Positions 45,354 to 54,841 of a DNA stretch of 64,000 nt are shown here, in pieces. The stretch comes from an uncultured Gemmatimonadota bacterium (GTDB taxonomy: Bacteria; Gemmatimonadota; Gemmatimonadetes; Gemmatimonadales; Gemmatimonadaceae). Location of the stretch: NCBI GenBank assembly GCA_902825965.1, contig CADEDA010000006.1, forward strand, positions 82,709-146,708, in the 5' to 3' direction. The position numbers were made by a program, and so were the translations under genes. The notes under the pieces were generated by a model. That model was not told where the DNA came from. It searched no databases and was given only the letters and a program-made list of their open reading frames with translations. Position 1 is the stretch's first letter, and the number at the start of each line of letters is the position of its first letter.

Positions 45354-45773
45354 TCATCGCCGCAGCAGGGTGAGCCGCACGACGTTGCCGTCGGCGCGGA
45401 ACCGCTCGACCTGGTCCATGAGGGAGCGCATCAGGAACAGGCCGCGCCCGGTTTCGCGCTCGAGGTTGTCGGGGGTCGTGGGGTCCATCGTGCAGGCATC
45501 GAGGTCGAACCCGTTCCCTTCGTCCTCGACCTCGAGCACCAACCGGAGCTCGCTCACCTCCGCACGGACGCGCACGTGTTTGCCGGCGTCCTCGCCGTTG
45601 CCGCGCAGGATGGCGTTCGACAGCGCCTCGGTGAGCGCGACCGGCACGTTCAGGCTGAGTTGCCGCCCGTTGAAGCGGTGCTCCCGGCAGCGATGCACGA
45701 CCTCGGCGACGATGCCTTCGATCTGCTGGACATCACTGGGGATCCGGATGTCCAACGCCGCGTTCGACGCCAT
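45354..45773 (-). CDS. Anti-sigma-type serine kinase (RsbW/SpoIIAB-like HATPase)
   Basis: A 139-residue GHKL ATPase. N-box VPVALTEALSNAILRGN, G1 VEDEGNGFD, G2 ETGRGLFLMRSLMDQV. Such kinases bind a target (often a sigma factor) or phosphorylate a STAS protein. ATG 45773 follows the STAS gene stop directly. No sigma-factor gene is adjacent, so the target is unknown. Confidence 0.92.
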   Translation of the reverse strand: MASNAALDIRIPSDVQQIEGIVAEVVHRCREHRFNGRQLSLNVPVALTEALSNAILRGNGEDAGKHVRVRAEVSELRLVLEVEDEGNGFDLDACTMDPTTPDNLERETGRGLFLMRSLMDQVERFRADGNVVRLTLLRR

Positions 45774-46106
45774 TCAGAAGCTCTCGAGGGCGCGCTCGCG
45801 GGTATCGGCGATCTGGAACAGCGAATCGAGCTTGGTGAGCTCGAACAGCGTCTGCAGGTCGTCGTTGAGGTTGGCCAGTCGGAGGTCGCCGCCCAGTTCC
45901 CGGAGGCGCTTGGCCAAGGACACGAGCACGCCGAGCCCGGAGGAGTCGATGTACGCCGTCTTGGCGAAGTCGATCAGGATGCGGCGCGCCCCGCCCTCGG
46001 CCTCGTCGAGCACGCGTTGCTTCAGTTCCTGGCGATTGCCGACGATCAGCTGACCGTCCACGTCGATGACGACGATGTCGCCGTGCTTGGTGACCTGCAG
46101 ACTCAT
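45774..46106 (-). CDS. STAS-domain anti-anti-sigma factor
   Basis: A 110-residue STAS protein of SpoIIAA/RsbV type. VVIDVDGQLIVGNRQELKQRV forms the first half; the phosphorylatable Ser is Ser56 in YIDSSGLGVL. With the HATPase and the PP2C gene it forms a complete partner-switching triad. ATG 46106 overlaps the coaD stop (ATGA), so it is made together with CoaD. Confidence 0.93.
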   Translation of the reverse strand: MSLQVTKHGDIVVIDVDGQLIVGNRQELKQRVLDEAEGGARRILIDFAKTAYIDSSGLGVLVSLAKRLRELGGDLRLANLNDDLQTLFELTKLDSLFQIADTRERALESF

Positions 46107-46621
46107 GGCGTACTCGGGCCGGGGTTCGGTGTGAAAGATGGGGCCTCGTACTTCCGGCGCAACGCCTCGGCGACGGCCGGATGCACCAGTGCATCGATGT
46201 CGCCACCGAACCGGGCGACCTCCCGCACGAGCGAGGAGCTCACGTAGCTCACCTCCAGCGACGGCACCATGAACATCGTCTCCAGCGTCGGGGCGAGATG
46301 CCGGTTCATGAGGGCCATCTGGTACTCGTACTCGAAGTCCGCGACGGCGCGCAGTCCGCGCAGCACCACCGAGGCGCCCGCCGCCCGGGCGAAGTCCACC
46401 ACCAGGCCGCGGAACGACTGCACCTCGACGCGGGCATCATCCTCCACCGCCGCGCGGATCAGCTGCATCCGCTCCTCGATGCTGAACAACGGCTGCTTGG
46501 AGACGTTGATCGCGACCCCCACCACCAGCCGATCGACGAAGCGCAACGACCGTTTGATCAGGTCGGCGTGCCCGTTCGTGATCGGGTCGAAGCTCCCGGC
46601 GTACAGCGCCACCTTGGGCAT
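46103..46621 (-). CDS. coaD: Phosphopantetheine adenylyltransferase
   Basis: A 172-residue nucleotidyltransferase of coenzyme A synthesis. ALYAGSFDPITNGHADLI carries the T/HxGH motif with His18; RGLRAVADFEYEYQMALMNR and the ISSS-like YVSSSLVREVARFGGD are CoaD signatures. ATG 46621 lies 2 bp after rsmD. The rsmD-coaD pair is widespread. Confidence 0.97.
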   Translation of the reverse strand: MPKVALYAGSFDPITNGHADLIKRSLRFVDRLVVGVAINVSKQPLFSIEERMQLIRAAVEDDARVEVQSFRGLVVDFARAAGASVVLRGLRAVADFEYEYQMALMNRHLAPTLETMFMVPSLEVSYVSSSLVREVARFGGDIDALVHPAVAEALRRKYEAPSFTPNPGPSTP

Positions 46622-46623
46622 CG

Positions 46624-47172
46624 TCAGCGGTCCGTGCGGTAGAAGGTGAGGGCGGTGATCCCGTACTGGCGGCGGTCGGCGCCGGCCGCCGGCACCGGCA
46701 GGACCAGCGAGGCCGCGTGCTCCACCCCAAAGATCGTCGCGAACGGCGCGTGGAGCCAGCGCTCCGCCAGCCGCTGCGCGAGGTCGGAGTCGTAGGGCGG
46801 GTCCGCGAACGCCAGGTCCCACGGGGCCGGCGCCCCGTCGGGCATCCGCGCGGCCACGAGCGTGAGCGCCGATGCGCGGTGCACGGTCGCGCGGCTCGTC
46901 GCCCCCAGCGTGGCGATGTTCTCCCCGAGCGTGCGCAGCACCGTGGCGTCCTGCTCCACGAAGTCGCAGTGCGCGGCGCCGCGCGAGAGTGCCTCGAGTC
47001 CCAGCGCCCCCGACCCGGCGCAGAGGTCCACCACGCGCGCGTCGACGAGGTGCGGCTGCACGATGCTCATCCAGGCCTCGCGCACCTTGTCCGCCGTCGG
47101 GCGGACCTTGCCCCGCGGCACCTTGATCCGCCGCCCCCGCCACTCGCCCGCGACGATCCGCAGCTCACTCAT
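46624..47172 (-). CDS. rsmD: 16S rRNA m2G966 methyltransferase RsmD
   Basis: A 182-residue methyltransferase: RIVAGEWRGRRIKVPRGKVRPTADKVREAWMS, SAM motif VVDLCAGSGALGLEALSRGA, and catalytic DPPYDSD. It methylates G966 of 16S rRNA. ATG 47172 overlaps the recJ stop (ATGA). Confidence 0.95.
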   Translation of the reverse strand: MSELRIVAGEWRGRRIKVPRGKVRPTADKVREAWMSIVQPHLVDARVVDLCAGSGALGLEALSRGAAHCDFVEQDATVLRTLGENIATLGATSRATVHRASALTLVAARMPDGAPAPWDLAFADPPYDSDLAQRLAERWLHAPFATIFGVEHAASLVLPVPAAGADRRQYGITALTFYRTDR

Positions 47173-48935
47173 GCCGACGCCGCGGCGGACGGGTCATGCG
47201 CTCGGAAGTCCTGCACCACGGCCTGCAGCGTGCGCGCCCCTTGGTACTCGTTGATGTCCAGCTTGTACGCGAGGTCGATGCGCGCGCCCGCGCGCAGTTC
47301 GCCCGCGCGGGCCGCGAGACCCCAGCCCACGCCATCCATCGCGCCGCCGGCGGTGCGCAACTGCAGCTTGAGGCCGTCGGTGCCCACCTTCCGCGGCGTG
47401 GCGATCACCTCCACGCCCCGCGCGACGAACACCGGCCCGGGATTGCCGACCCCGAAGGGCTCGAGGTGGCGGAGCGCGCGCTCCAGCGACTCGTCGGCCG
47501 CCTCGAGCGGGAGCGCGAGGTCCGTGCGCAGCTCCGGCACCAGGTCGTCGGGTGTGAGGCGCGCCCGCGCGACCGCGTTGAACCGCTCGGCGAACGCCGC
47601 GATCCGCCCGGGCTCGATGGTCAACCCCGCCGCCGCGCGATGCCCACCGTGCTTCACCAGCAGGTCGCTGCACTCGTGCAGCGCGGCGTGCAGGTCGAAG
47701 GCGCTGATCGAGCGTCCCGACCCCTTCCCCACCCCGTCCTGCACCGCGATCATCATCGCCGGCCGCGCGGTCCGCTCCACCACGCGCGACGCCACGATCC
47801 CGATCACGCCGGCATGCCACTCGGTGGAATCGAGCACGATCCCGTACGTCGCCCCCAGGTCGAGCTGGTCGATTCGGAGCAGCGCCTCGTCGAGGATGCG
47901 CCGATCCATGGCCTGCCGCGCTTCGTTCAGTTCCTCGCACTCCCGCGCGATCCGGTTCGCCGTGGCGTCGTCCTCGGCGAGGAGCAGCTCCACCCCACGG
48001 ATCGCCTGGCGCAGTCGCCCGAGTGCATTGAGCCGCGGCGCGAGCGTGAACCCCACCCGGCCGGCCGTCAACGGCTTGCCGTCGAGCCGCCCCGCACGGA
48101 TCAGCGCGCGCAAGCCGAGGTTCGTCGTCTCGCCGAGCCGGCGCAGGCCGTGCCGCACGAGGATGCGATTCTCCCCGCGCAGGGGCGCGACGTCCGCGAC
48201 CGTCGCGAGAGCGACGAGGTCGAGCATCTCGTGCACGATGCGGGCGTCACCGCCGAGCCGTGCGGTCACGGCGAGGGCGAGTTTCCAGGCGACACCGACG
48301 GCCGCGAGGTCCTTGTCCACCGACGGGCAGTCCGCCCGGCGCGGGTTCACCAGCGCGTAGCACGGCGGGAGCGCCGCGCCGGGCAGGTGGTGGTCGGAGA
48401 CGATGAGATCGACACCCGCCGCGGCGAGTGTGCGCGCTGGCTCCACGGCCGTCGTGCCGCAGTCGCAGGTGAGCACGACCGTCGCCCCCGCGCGGGCGGC
48501 CGCGGCGACGCCCGCCGGCCCCAGATCGTATCCGTCGCTCAGGCGGTCCGGGATGAACGGCGTCACGCGGCCCCCGAGCGCTCGCAACGCCCGCGTCATC
48601 AGCGTGGTCGAGCAGATGCCGTCCACGTCGTAGTCGCCGTGCACCAGGATCGTCTCGCCCGCGCGCACGGCTGCGGCCAGACGATCCGCCGCGCGGCCGA
48701 GGTCGGCGATCGCCTCCGGCGGCTCGAGGTGCTCGAGGGCGGGACGGAGGAAGCGCTTGGCGGCGTCGAGGGTGTGGAGGCCGCGCGCGGCCAGCAACGC
48801 GCACACTGCCGCCGGCACCGCGGCCTGTCCGGCACGCGATCCATCAGGCTGCAGTCCGGCCGCCAACAGGGCCACCACCGCATCGGGGGCGGCGGCCGGC
48901 GCGAGCCAGCGTGCCGCCGGACGGGACCGACTCAC
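47169..48935 (-). CDS. recJ: Single-stranded-DNA-specific exonuclease RecJ
   Basis: A 588-residue DHH/DHHA1 5'-3' exonuclease. Motifs: HGDYDVDGICST, TCDCGTTAVE, IVSDHHLPG (DHH), LATVADVAPL, and the C-terminal GSGRSISAFDLHAAL and KHGGHRAAAGLTI (DHHA1), followed by an OB-fold. It acts in recombination and mismatch repair. GTG 48935 overlaps the preceding gene stop (GTGA). Confidence 0.97.
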   Translation of the reverse strand: MSRSRPAARWLAPAAAPDAVVALLAAGLQPDGSRAGQAAVPAAVCALLAARGLHTLDAAKRFLRPALEHLEPPEAIADLGRAADRLAAAVRAGETILVHGDYDVDGICSTTLMTRALRALGGRVTPFIPDRLSDGYDLGPAGVAAAARAGATVVLTCDCGTTAVEPARTLAAAGVDLIVSDHHLPGAALPPCYALVNPRRADCPSVDKDLAAVGVAWKLALAVTARLGGDARIVHEMLDLVALATVADVAPLRGENRILVRHGLRRLGETTNLGLRALIRAGRLDGKPLTAGRVGFTLAPRLNALGRLRQAIRGVELLLAEDDATANRIARECEELNEARQAMDRRILDEALLRIDQLDLGATYGIVLDSTEWHAGVIGIVASRVVERTARPAMMIAVQDGVGKGSGRSISAFDLHAALHECSDLLVKHGGHRAAAGLTIEPGRIAAFAERFNAVARARLTPDDLVPELRTDLALPLEAADESLERALRHLEPFGVGNPGPVFVARGVEVIATPRKVGTDGLKLQLRTAGGAMDGVGWGLAARAGELRAGARIDLAYKLDINEYQGARTLQAVVQDFRAHDPSAAASA

Positions 48936-49633
48936 CCCGCGTGGTACATCAGCACGCCGCAGACCTCACACAGCTCGATGACCGTCCCGGACATCATCGC
49001 GTGCCGGCGCTGCATCGGGATGGCGGTGTCGCAGGCCCCGCAGGCCATCGCGTTCAGCGCGACGACCACGTGCTGCCGCTTCTTGTTGCGGATGCGGTCG
49101 TAGCGCGATCGCAGCGCGTCCGGCACCGCCGACGCCGTCCGGGCGCGCTGCTGCTGCGCCTGGGCGAGCTCGCCTTCGATCGCCGCGCGCTCGCTCGCCA
49201 CCTCGGTGCGGGCGGTCGCCTGCTCGGCCTCGCAGGCGGCCAGGTCCGCCTTCGCGGCGTTCAGCGCGCCACGCAGTTCCTCGAGCTTGCGGCTCAGCGC
49301 GAGCAGGTCGCTCTCCTCGCCGGCGACGATCTTCTTCGCCTGCTCCATCTGCGCCGCGGCCGCCGTCGCCTGGCGCATCGTCTTCACGGCGTCCAACTGC
49401 GCCTGGTTGCGGTCGATCAGCGCGCGGTGCTCCTGGATCTTGTCGCGCAGGAACGCTTGCTTCTTCTCCTCGGTCGCGACCAACGCCCCCTGCCGCTCGA
49501 TGGTGTCGACGATCCGCTGACGCCGGGCGTCGAGGGCCTTGATCCGCGGCTCCAGCGCCGCAAGGCGCGTCTCGAGGGCGTGGATCGCGAGATCGTCGTT
49601 CTGGAGCGCCAGCAGGGACTCGATGTCGGACAT
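48932..49633 (-). CDS. C4-type zinc-ribbon protein with long coiled coil
   Basis: A 233-residue protein with a ~170-residue coiled coil (LLALQNDDLAIHALETRLAALEPRIKAL onward) and a C-terminal zinc ribbon: ACGACDTAIP and CEVCGVLMYH supply four Cys. This is the architecture of the DUF164/CdsZ-type family, thought to bind nucleic acid or ribosomes; its role is unsettled. The adjacent genes (dnaG, recJ) suggest nucleic-acid work. Start 49633 follows a 107-bp gap after dnaG. Confidence 0.85.
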   Translation of the reverse strand: MSDIESLLALQNDDLAIHALETRLAALEPRIKALDARRQRIVDTIERQGALVATEEKKQAFLRDKIQEHRALIDRNQAQLDAVKTMRQATAAAAQMEQAKKIVAGEESDLLALSRKLEELRGALNAAKADLAACEAEQATARTEVASERAAIEGELAQAQQQRARTASAVPDALRSRYDRIRNKKRQHVVVALNAMACGACDTAIPMQRRHAMMSGTVIELCEVCGVLMYHAG

Positions 49634-49740
49634 TGCTCAGGAGTTGGGAGGAAGGAGACGGCGGGCGAGGGTCGACACATCCGCCATCGGCCCCTTAATA
49701 GTGGCGATTTCGGCGCGGAACCTCCACCACCGCGTGGGAT

Positions 49741-51657
49741 TCATCGGCCGCGGCGCACACTGCCCCAGTGCTGGACCCCGAGGGCACGCTTCTCGTCGGT
49801 CAAGCGCTTGATCTGCACATTGATCGCATCCTTCTCGGCGGCGCCGGCGATCCGCAGCAACGATTCCAACGAGCGCACGCGCGCGTCCACCGACCGCGCC
49901 CGGAGTTGCCGCAGGGCATCCGCGATGGACTTCTTGGCGTCCACCACGGCATCCGGCTCGCCCCGCAGGTCCTCGTAGACGCGGATGGCCAGCGGGCCGA
50001 GTTGCTCCGCCATCGCCTCGGGATTCGCGTGCTCGCCGAGCGCGACCAGCGCCTCGTAGATGTCGGCGTAGACCGGATCGCGCAGCACCCCTGGCGAGTC
50101 CTCACCGAGCGCATCACCGTCGGCACTCGCCGGGGACTCCTCGGCCTCGATCTTCCCGAGTTCCTCGATGACCTGGTCGAGCCACACGGGTTGCGTGAGC
50201 ACCACGCGGAGCAGCGTCTGCTCCGCATTGCCCTGCTCCACGGCGGACCGATACGGGCCTGTCGGGAGCGGCGCGCTGTCGATCGGGACGTTGGGCGGCG
50301 GCCCCGGGTCGGCGGAGGGCGCCTGACGGGCCGGTGCCCCCGCAGCCCTCGGCGCCGCGCCTCGGGTGCCGGTGCCGCGACGGACGGCGTGCAGTTCGCT
50401 CAGCAGCACCTCGCGTGCGATGCCCGCCGCGTCGGCGGCGCGCGCCAAGTACAGGTCCCGCGTCACCGCATCGGTCGCCGCGCGGATCGTCGGCAGCAGA
50501 CGGTCCAGCGCCCGGCGCTTGTGCTGCAGGTCCTTGAACCAGCCCGCGCGCTCGAGCAGCTGCACCTTCCGGTCGAACACGTCCATCGACTGCTCGAGGA
50601 GCCGCTCGACCGCCTCCTTGCCATGCTTCTGCGCGAAACTGTCCGGGTCCTCACCCTCGGGCAGCGTCACGACGCGCACTTCGAGCCCCTTCGCGAGGAG
50701 CACGTCCGCGGCGCGGAACGTGGCCTTCTGGCCGGGCGCGTCCGAATCGTAGAGCAGCACCACCTGCCGCGTGAGGCGCCCCAGCAGCTCCGCCTGCGCC
50801 TCCGTGAGAGCCGTGCCCATCGGCGCCACCACGGACTCGATCCCCACCGACACGAGCCGCATCGCGTCGAAGTAGCCCTCCACCAACACCGCGCGTTCAT
50901 CGCGCCGAATGGCGTTCCGCGACTTGTCGAGCAGGTACAGGATCTTCCCCTTCTGGAAGATCTCCGACTCGGCCGAGTTGAGATACTTGGGTTCGCCCGG
51001 TCCCAGCAGCCGTCCGCCGAATCCCACCGGATGCCCGCTGCCGTCGTGGATCGGGAACATCAACCGATCCCGGAACCGTGGGCGCGGTTCCTCCTGCTCG
51101 TCCCGCTTCACGAGCAATCCGGCTGCCAGCAGACGGGCGTCGTCGTAGCCGAGTCCGTTCAGATGCGTGCGCATCGCCCCCACTTCCTTGGGCGCGAACC
51201 CGAGACCGAATCGCTCGGCCAGCGCCCGCGGGACTTCGCGGCTGGCGAGGTACTCGCGGGCGGCTGCCGCGCCGGGCGAGTTCCACAGCGCGCGCTGGAA
51301 GAACTCCCCGACGGTCGCCTGCAACTCCCACATCGGCTCGCGCGGATCCGGTCCCTCGCGCTTGCGCTCCACCTCGCGGACCTCGACGCCGGCCTTCTCG
51401 CCGACGTACTTCACCGCTTCCGCGAAGCTCATCCCCAGGCGCTTCTGCACGAAGGTGAAGACGGATCCCTTCTCGCCGCACACGAAGCAGGTGTAGCCCC
51501 GTCCGGGCACAACGGAGAAGTTGGCGTTCGTGCCCTGGTGGAACGGGCACGGGCCCCGCCACACCGAACCGGTCTTCTTCAGGCGCACGTGTTCGCCGAT
51601 GATCGCGACGATGTCCGCGGACTGGGCGACCTGGTCGACGACCTCGTCCGGGATCAC
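49741..51657 (-). CDS. dnaG: DNA primase
   Basis: A 638-residue primase. The zinc-binding domain has Cys37, His40, Cys57 and Cys60 (CPFH...CFVC). The TOPRIM core follows: RLMFPIHDGSGHPVGFGGR, AVLVEGYFDAMRL and LLYDSDAPGQKA. The C-terminal helicase-binding domain is separated by a Pro/Ala-rich linker. GTG 51657 overlaps the mutS2 stop (GTGA); the longer frame is a shadow. No rpoD follows, unlike the classical rpsU-dnaG-rpoD order. Confidence 0.97.
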   Translation of the reverse strand: MIPDEVVDQVAQSADIVAIIGEHVRLKKTGSVWRGPCPFHQGTNANFSVVPGRGYTCFVCGEKGSVFTFVQKRLGMSFAEAVKYVGEKAGVEVREVERKREGPDPREPMWELQATVGEFFQRALWNSPGAAAAREYLASREVPRALAERFGLGFAPKEVGAMRTHLNGLGYDDARLLAAGLLVKRDEQEEPRPRFRDRLMFPIHDGSGHPVGFGGRLLGPGEPKYLNSAESEIFQKGKILYLLDKSRNAIRRDERAVLVEGYFDAMRLVSVGIESVVAPMGTALTEAQAELLGRLTRQVVLLYDSDAPGQKATFRAADVLLAKGLEVRVVTLPEGEDPDSFAQKHGKEAVERLLEQSMDVFDRKVQLLERAGWFKDLQHKRRALDRLLPTIRAATDAVTRDLYLARAADAAGIAREVLLSELHAVRRGTGTRGAAPRAAGAPARQAPSADPGPPPNVPIDSAPLPTGPYRSAVEQGNAEQTLLRVVLTQPVWLDQVIEELGKIEAEESPASADGDALGEDSPGVLRDPVYADIYEALVALGEHANPEAMAEQLGPLAIRVYEDLRGEPDAVVDAKKSIADALRQLRARSVDARVRSLESLLRIAGAAEKDAINVQIKRLTDEKRALGVQHWGSVRRGR

Positions 51658-54116
51658 GCGAACTCCGCGACGGTCACGCCGGCACCACCTTCGTTCCACA
51701 AGCCGAGCCGGAACTGCTTCACCCGCTTCTCACGCTTGAGCAGCTGGTTCACCCGTTCGCGGAGCGCACCCGTCCCCTTGCCGTGGATGATCCGCAGCGC
51801 CCCGAGATCCGCGCGGATCGCGCTGTCCAGTGCCTGCAGCACCGCGTCGTCCACCTCGTGCACACGCATCCCGCGGACGTCCACCTCGGTGCGCGCTTCC
51901 GGCTCCGGCACGTCGATGATCGCCACCTCCACGCGCTCGTCGCGCAGGTGCTTCGCTGCCACGCGGCGCAGGGTCGCGAACGGCACCGTGAGCTTGAGGC
52001 CGCCCACCACCACGACGGCGTCCTCGCCCCGACGTTCCACCAACTGCCCGGTCTTCCCGCCCAGCGTGCCGACCGCGACCGCGTCACCGATCGCCAGCGC
52101 CACCCCGCGGCGGTCCTCCTGACGCTCGCCCTCCAGTTCCGCCTTGGCCGCCGCCGCCGCGAGGGCCGCCACCCGCTCCGCCGCGTCGAGTCGGTCCAGC
52201 TCGGCCGCTTCCTGGGCCGCGCGCTGCTCGATCCCGCGCCGCACCTCCGCCGCACGTGCCTCCAGCCCCGCCGCACCCGCCGCCTTGAGCTCCTGGATGG
52301 TGCGCTCCACCTCGCGTCGGACGTCGAGCAGGTAGCGCCGCGTGTCCTTGCGCGCCTCGCGTTCCAGCGCACGCTCCTTCTCCTTGACCGCCAGCTCACG
52401 CTCGGCCAGCCGTGCCGCGCGATGTCGGTGGTCGTCCTGCTGGGCCGCGACCTCGCGCTCCCGCTGTTCGAGCGCCGCGGCGCGCCGCTCCACGTCCGCC
52501 AGCAGCGCCGCGAGGTCCCGTTCGATGCGGGGAACCCGTGCCTCCGCGCGCTGCAGCACCTGCGTGGGCATGCGCAGCCGTTGCGCGATCGCGAGCCCGT
52601 ACGAGCGGCCCGGGATGCCCTTGATGAGCCGGTAGGTCGGCGCCAGGCGCTCGGCATCGAACTGCAGCGAGGCGTTCACCACCCCGGCGACCTCGCCGGC
52701 CAGCTCCTTCAGGGCACCGAGATGCGTGGTGGCGATCGTGGTCGTGCCGCGCCGCGTCAGCTCCTCGAGGATCGCCCCGCCCAGGGCCGCACCCTCGAGG
52801 GGATCGGTGCCAGACCCGAGCTCGTCCACCAGCACCAGGGCGTCCGAGCTCGCATGCTCGAGGATCTCGGTGAGGTGCTTGAGGTGCGCACTGAACGTCG
52901 AGAGCGAGGCCGCGAGGCTCTGTTCGTCGCCGATGTCGGCGAAGACGTCGTCGAAGCAGGGCACGCGGCTCTCGGGGCCGACCGGCGCCGGGATCCCGCA
53001 CTGCACCATGAGCGCACAGAGCGCGAGCGCCTTGAGCAGGACCGTCTTGCCGCCGGTGTTGGGGCCCGAGACGAGCAGCGTGCGCTCGTCGGCCTGCATC
53101 GCCAGGTCGAACGGCACCACGGCGACCCCCTGCGCGAGCAGCAGCGGATGCCGCCCATCGCGGACGTGGAAGCCGGCACTCGCCGGCACGAGCTCGGCAT
53201 CGGTGCAGCGCGCGGCGACCGCGTACCGTGCGCGTCCGTACAGGGCGTCGAGCGCGATCAACGCCTCCAGCGCGTCGGCCAGCGCATCCCGTTCCGGGCG
53301 CAGCTCCTCGGTCAACTCGCGGAGGATCCGGTCGCACTCATCCGCCTCCTCGGCCTCGAGCTCGCGGATCCGGTTCCCCGCCTCCACCGCAGCTGGCGGC
53401 TCGACGAACACGGTCTGACCGGACTGCGAGGCGTCGTGCACGATGCCGCCGAGGGCCGCGCGCCCTTCGCGGCGCACGGGGATGACGTAGCGGCCGTTGC
53501 GCAGCGTGACCGAGGCATCGTCCACGCGGTGGTGCGCCTCGAGCTTCGCCATCACGCGCTCGAGCAGGCGGACCAGCTCGCCTTCCGCCCCGCGCAGCTC
53601 GCGCCGGATCCGCCGGAGCGCCGGCGAGGCGTCGTCCTTGAGCTCGCCGTCGTCGGTGAGAACGGACTCGAGCCGCCGCTCCAGCGCAGGCCGCGCGAGC
53701 AGCGCATCGGCGTAGTGGGCGAGCGGCGCGCGCGCCGCGGGGTGCCGCGCCTCGTCGCGCAGCGCCGCCTGCGTCCGCCGGGAGGAGACGAGCAACGTGA
53801 CCGCGGACCGCAGCTCGCGCCCGCTCCACACGGTGCCGATCACGCGCAGGCGCCCGAGCGCGTCCGTGAGGTCCGGTACCGGCTCCGGACGCCAGCCGCC
53901 GTCTCCGCTGACGAGCGCGCGCATCGCCGCCACGCGGGCGTGTTCGCGCCGCAGCGCCTCGAGGGCCTCGTCGCGGTCGAGGTGCGTCCCGCCGACGCGC
54001 AACGGGCGCAGGGCGCGAATGCGCTCTGCGCCCGGTGTGCTTGACGCGTGTCCAGCCACATGATCCAGGAGCCGCGCGAACTCGAGGACCTCGAGGGCGT
54101 GGGCCTGGAACGTCAC
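51654..54116 (-). CDS. mutS2: Endonuclease MutS2
   Basis: An 820-residue MutS2. Core and lever helices, ATPase Walker A GPNTGGKT, Walker B ALVLVDELGSGTDP, GTTTIATTHLGALKE; a long coiled coil (about 510-640); and a C-terminal Smr nuclease domain with DVRGMRVHEVDDAVL and IHGKGTGALRERV. MutS2 suppresses recombination or splits collided ribosomes, depending on species. The GTG start overlaps the yqeY stop. It is inserted between rpsU-yqeY and dnaG. Confidence 0.97.
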   Translation of the reverse strand: MTFQAHALEVLEFARLLDHVAGHASSTPGAERIRALRPLRVGGTHLDRDEALEALRREHARVAAMRALVSGDGGWRPEPVPDLTDALGRLRVIGTVWSGRELRSAVTLLVSSRRTQAALRDEARHPAARAPLAHYADALLARPALERRLESVLTDDGELKDDASPALRRIRRELRGAEGELVRLLERVMAKLEAHHRVDDASVTLRNGRYVIPVRREGRAALGGIVHDASQSGQTVFVEPPAAVEAGNRIRELEAEEADECDRILRELTEELRPERDALADALEALIALDALYGRARYAVAARCTDAELVPASAGFHVRDGRHPLLLAQGVAVVPFDLAMQADERTLLVSGPNTGGKTVLLKALALCALMVQCGIPAPVGPESRVPCFDDVFADIGDEQSLAASLSTFSAHLKHLTEILEHASSDALVLVDELGSGTDPLEGAALGGAILEELTRRGTTTIATTHLGALKELAGEVAGVVNASLQFDAERLAPTYRLIKGIPGRSYGLAIAQRLRMPTQVLQRAEARVPRIERDLAALLADVERRAAALEQREREVAAQQDDHRHRAARLAERELAVKEKERALEREARKDTRRYLLDVRREVERTIQELKAAGAAGLEARAAEVRRGIEQRAAQEAAELDRLDAAERVAALAAAAAKAELEGERQEDRRGVALAIGDAVAVGTLGGKTGQLVERRGEDAVVVVGGLKLTVPFATLRRVAAKHLRDERVEVAIIDVPEPEARTEVDVRGMRVHEVDDAVLQALDSAIRADLGALRIIHGKGTGALRERVNQLLKREKRVKQFRLGLWNEGGAGVTVAEFA

Positions 54117-54556
54117 GAGGGCGTCCCGAGCTCCTCGCGTGCGATGCGATTGATCACCGCGCCGTCGAGACGGCCCTTGAAGCGCGGCATCACCTTGCCC
54201 ATCACGGCGCCGATGTTCTTGGCCCCGCCGGTGACCGCCTCGCGGACCGCCGCCCGCACCTCGTCATCCGAGGGTGCGGCGGGGAGGTACACCTCCAACG
54301 CCTCCGCTTCCCGGCGCTCGGTCGCCGCCAGTTCGTTGCGCCCCGCCTGCTCGTACATCTCCACTGATTCGCGACGCCGCTTGATCGCCTTCCGCACGAC
54401 CTCGACGACGTCGTCGTCGACGAGGGCGCGCTTCAGTTCGATCTCACGGTTCTTGACCTCCGACAGCACGGTTCCCAGCAGCAGGACGCGCTCCTTGTCC
54501 TGCGCCTTGCGGGCGTCAGTCAACTCGCCCTGGACTCGCGCCATCAGCGCCGACAT
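54113..54556 (-). CDS. yqeY: GatB/YqeY domain protein
   Basis: A 147-residue YqeY: ELTDARKAQDKERVLLLGTVLSEVKNREIE, EMYEQAGRNELAATERREAEALEVYLPAAPSDDEV and NIGAVMGKVMPRFKGRLDGAVIN. It is related to the tRNA-binding tail of GatB; exact role unknown. ATG 54556 shares a base with the rpsU stop (TGATG). rpsU-yqeY linkage is common. Confidence 0.93.
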   Translation of the reverse strand: MSALMARVQGELTDARKAQDKERVLLLGTVLSEVKNREIELKRALVDDDVVEVVRKAIKRRRESVEMYEQAGRNELAATERREAEALEVYLPAAPSDDEVRAAVREAVTGGAKNIGAVMGKVMPRFKGRLDGAVINRIAREELGTPS

Positions 54557-54744
54557 CAGTGCGTGCGCGTACGGCGGTTCTTGCGCTGCGCGGCATTCAG
54601 CTTCCGCTTCCGCTTCTCGCTCGGCTTCTCGTAGTGACGATGCTTCCGGAGGTCCGCGAGGATCCCGGCCTTCTCGCACTTCTTCTTGAAGCGCTTCAGC
54701 GCGCGCTCGAAGTTTTCATCTTCGTGGATGATGACTTCTGACAA
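54556..54744 (-). CDS. rpsU: 30S ribosomal protein S21
   Basis: A 62-residue basic S21 ([44 protein letters not shown]). It heads the rpsU-yqeY-mutS2-dnaG group behind its own promoter. GAAGGGGGG upstream of the start may serve as ribosome-binding site. Confidence 0.97.
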   Translation of the reverse strand: MSEVIIHEDENFERALKRFKKKCEKAGILADLRKHRHYEKPSEKRKRKLNAAQRKNRRTRTH

Positions 54745-54807
54745 ACTGGTCTTCCCCCCTTCGTGGCGTTTGTGCGCCGGCTAGGGAATCGTGGGTGGTA
54801 GCCTTGC

Positions 54808-54836
54808 AAGTTAGGCCGGGATCCCGCGGCGGGCAA
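54808..54836 (-). promoter_or_regulatory. rpsU operon promoter
   Basis: Minus strand TTGCCC (54836-54831), 17-bp spacer, TAACTT (54813-54808). Expected start about 54801, leader about 57 nt. Confidence 0.6.
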
Positions 54837-54841
54837 TGGTG

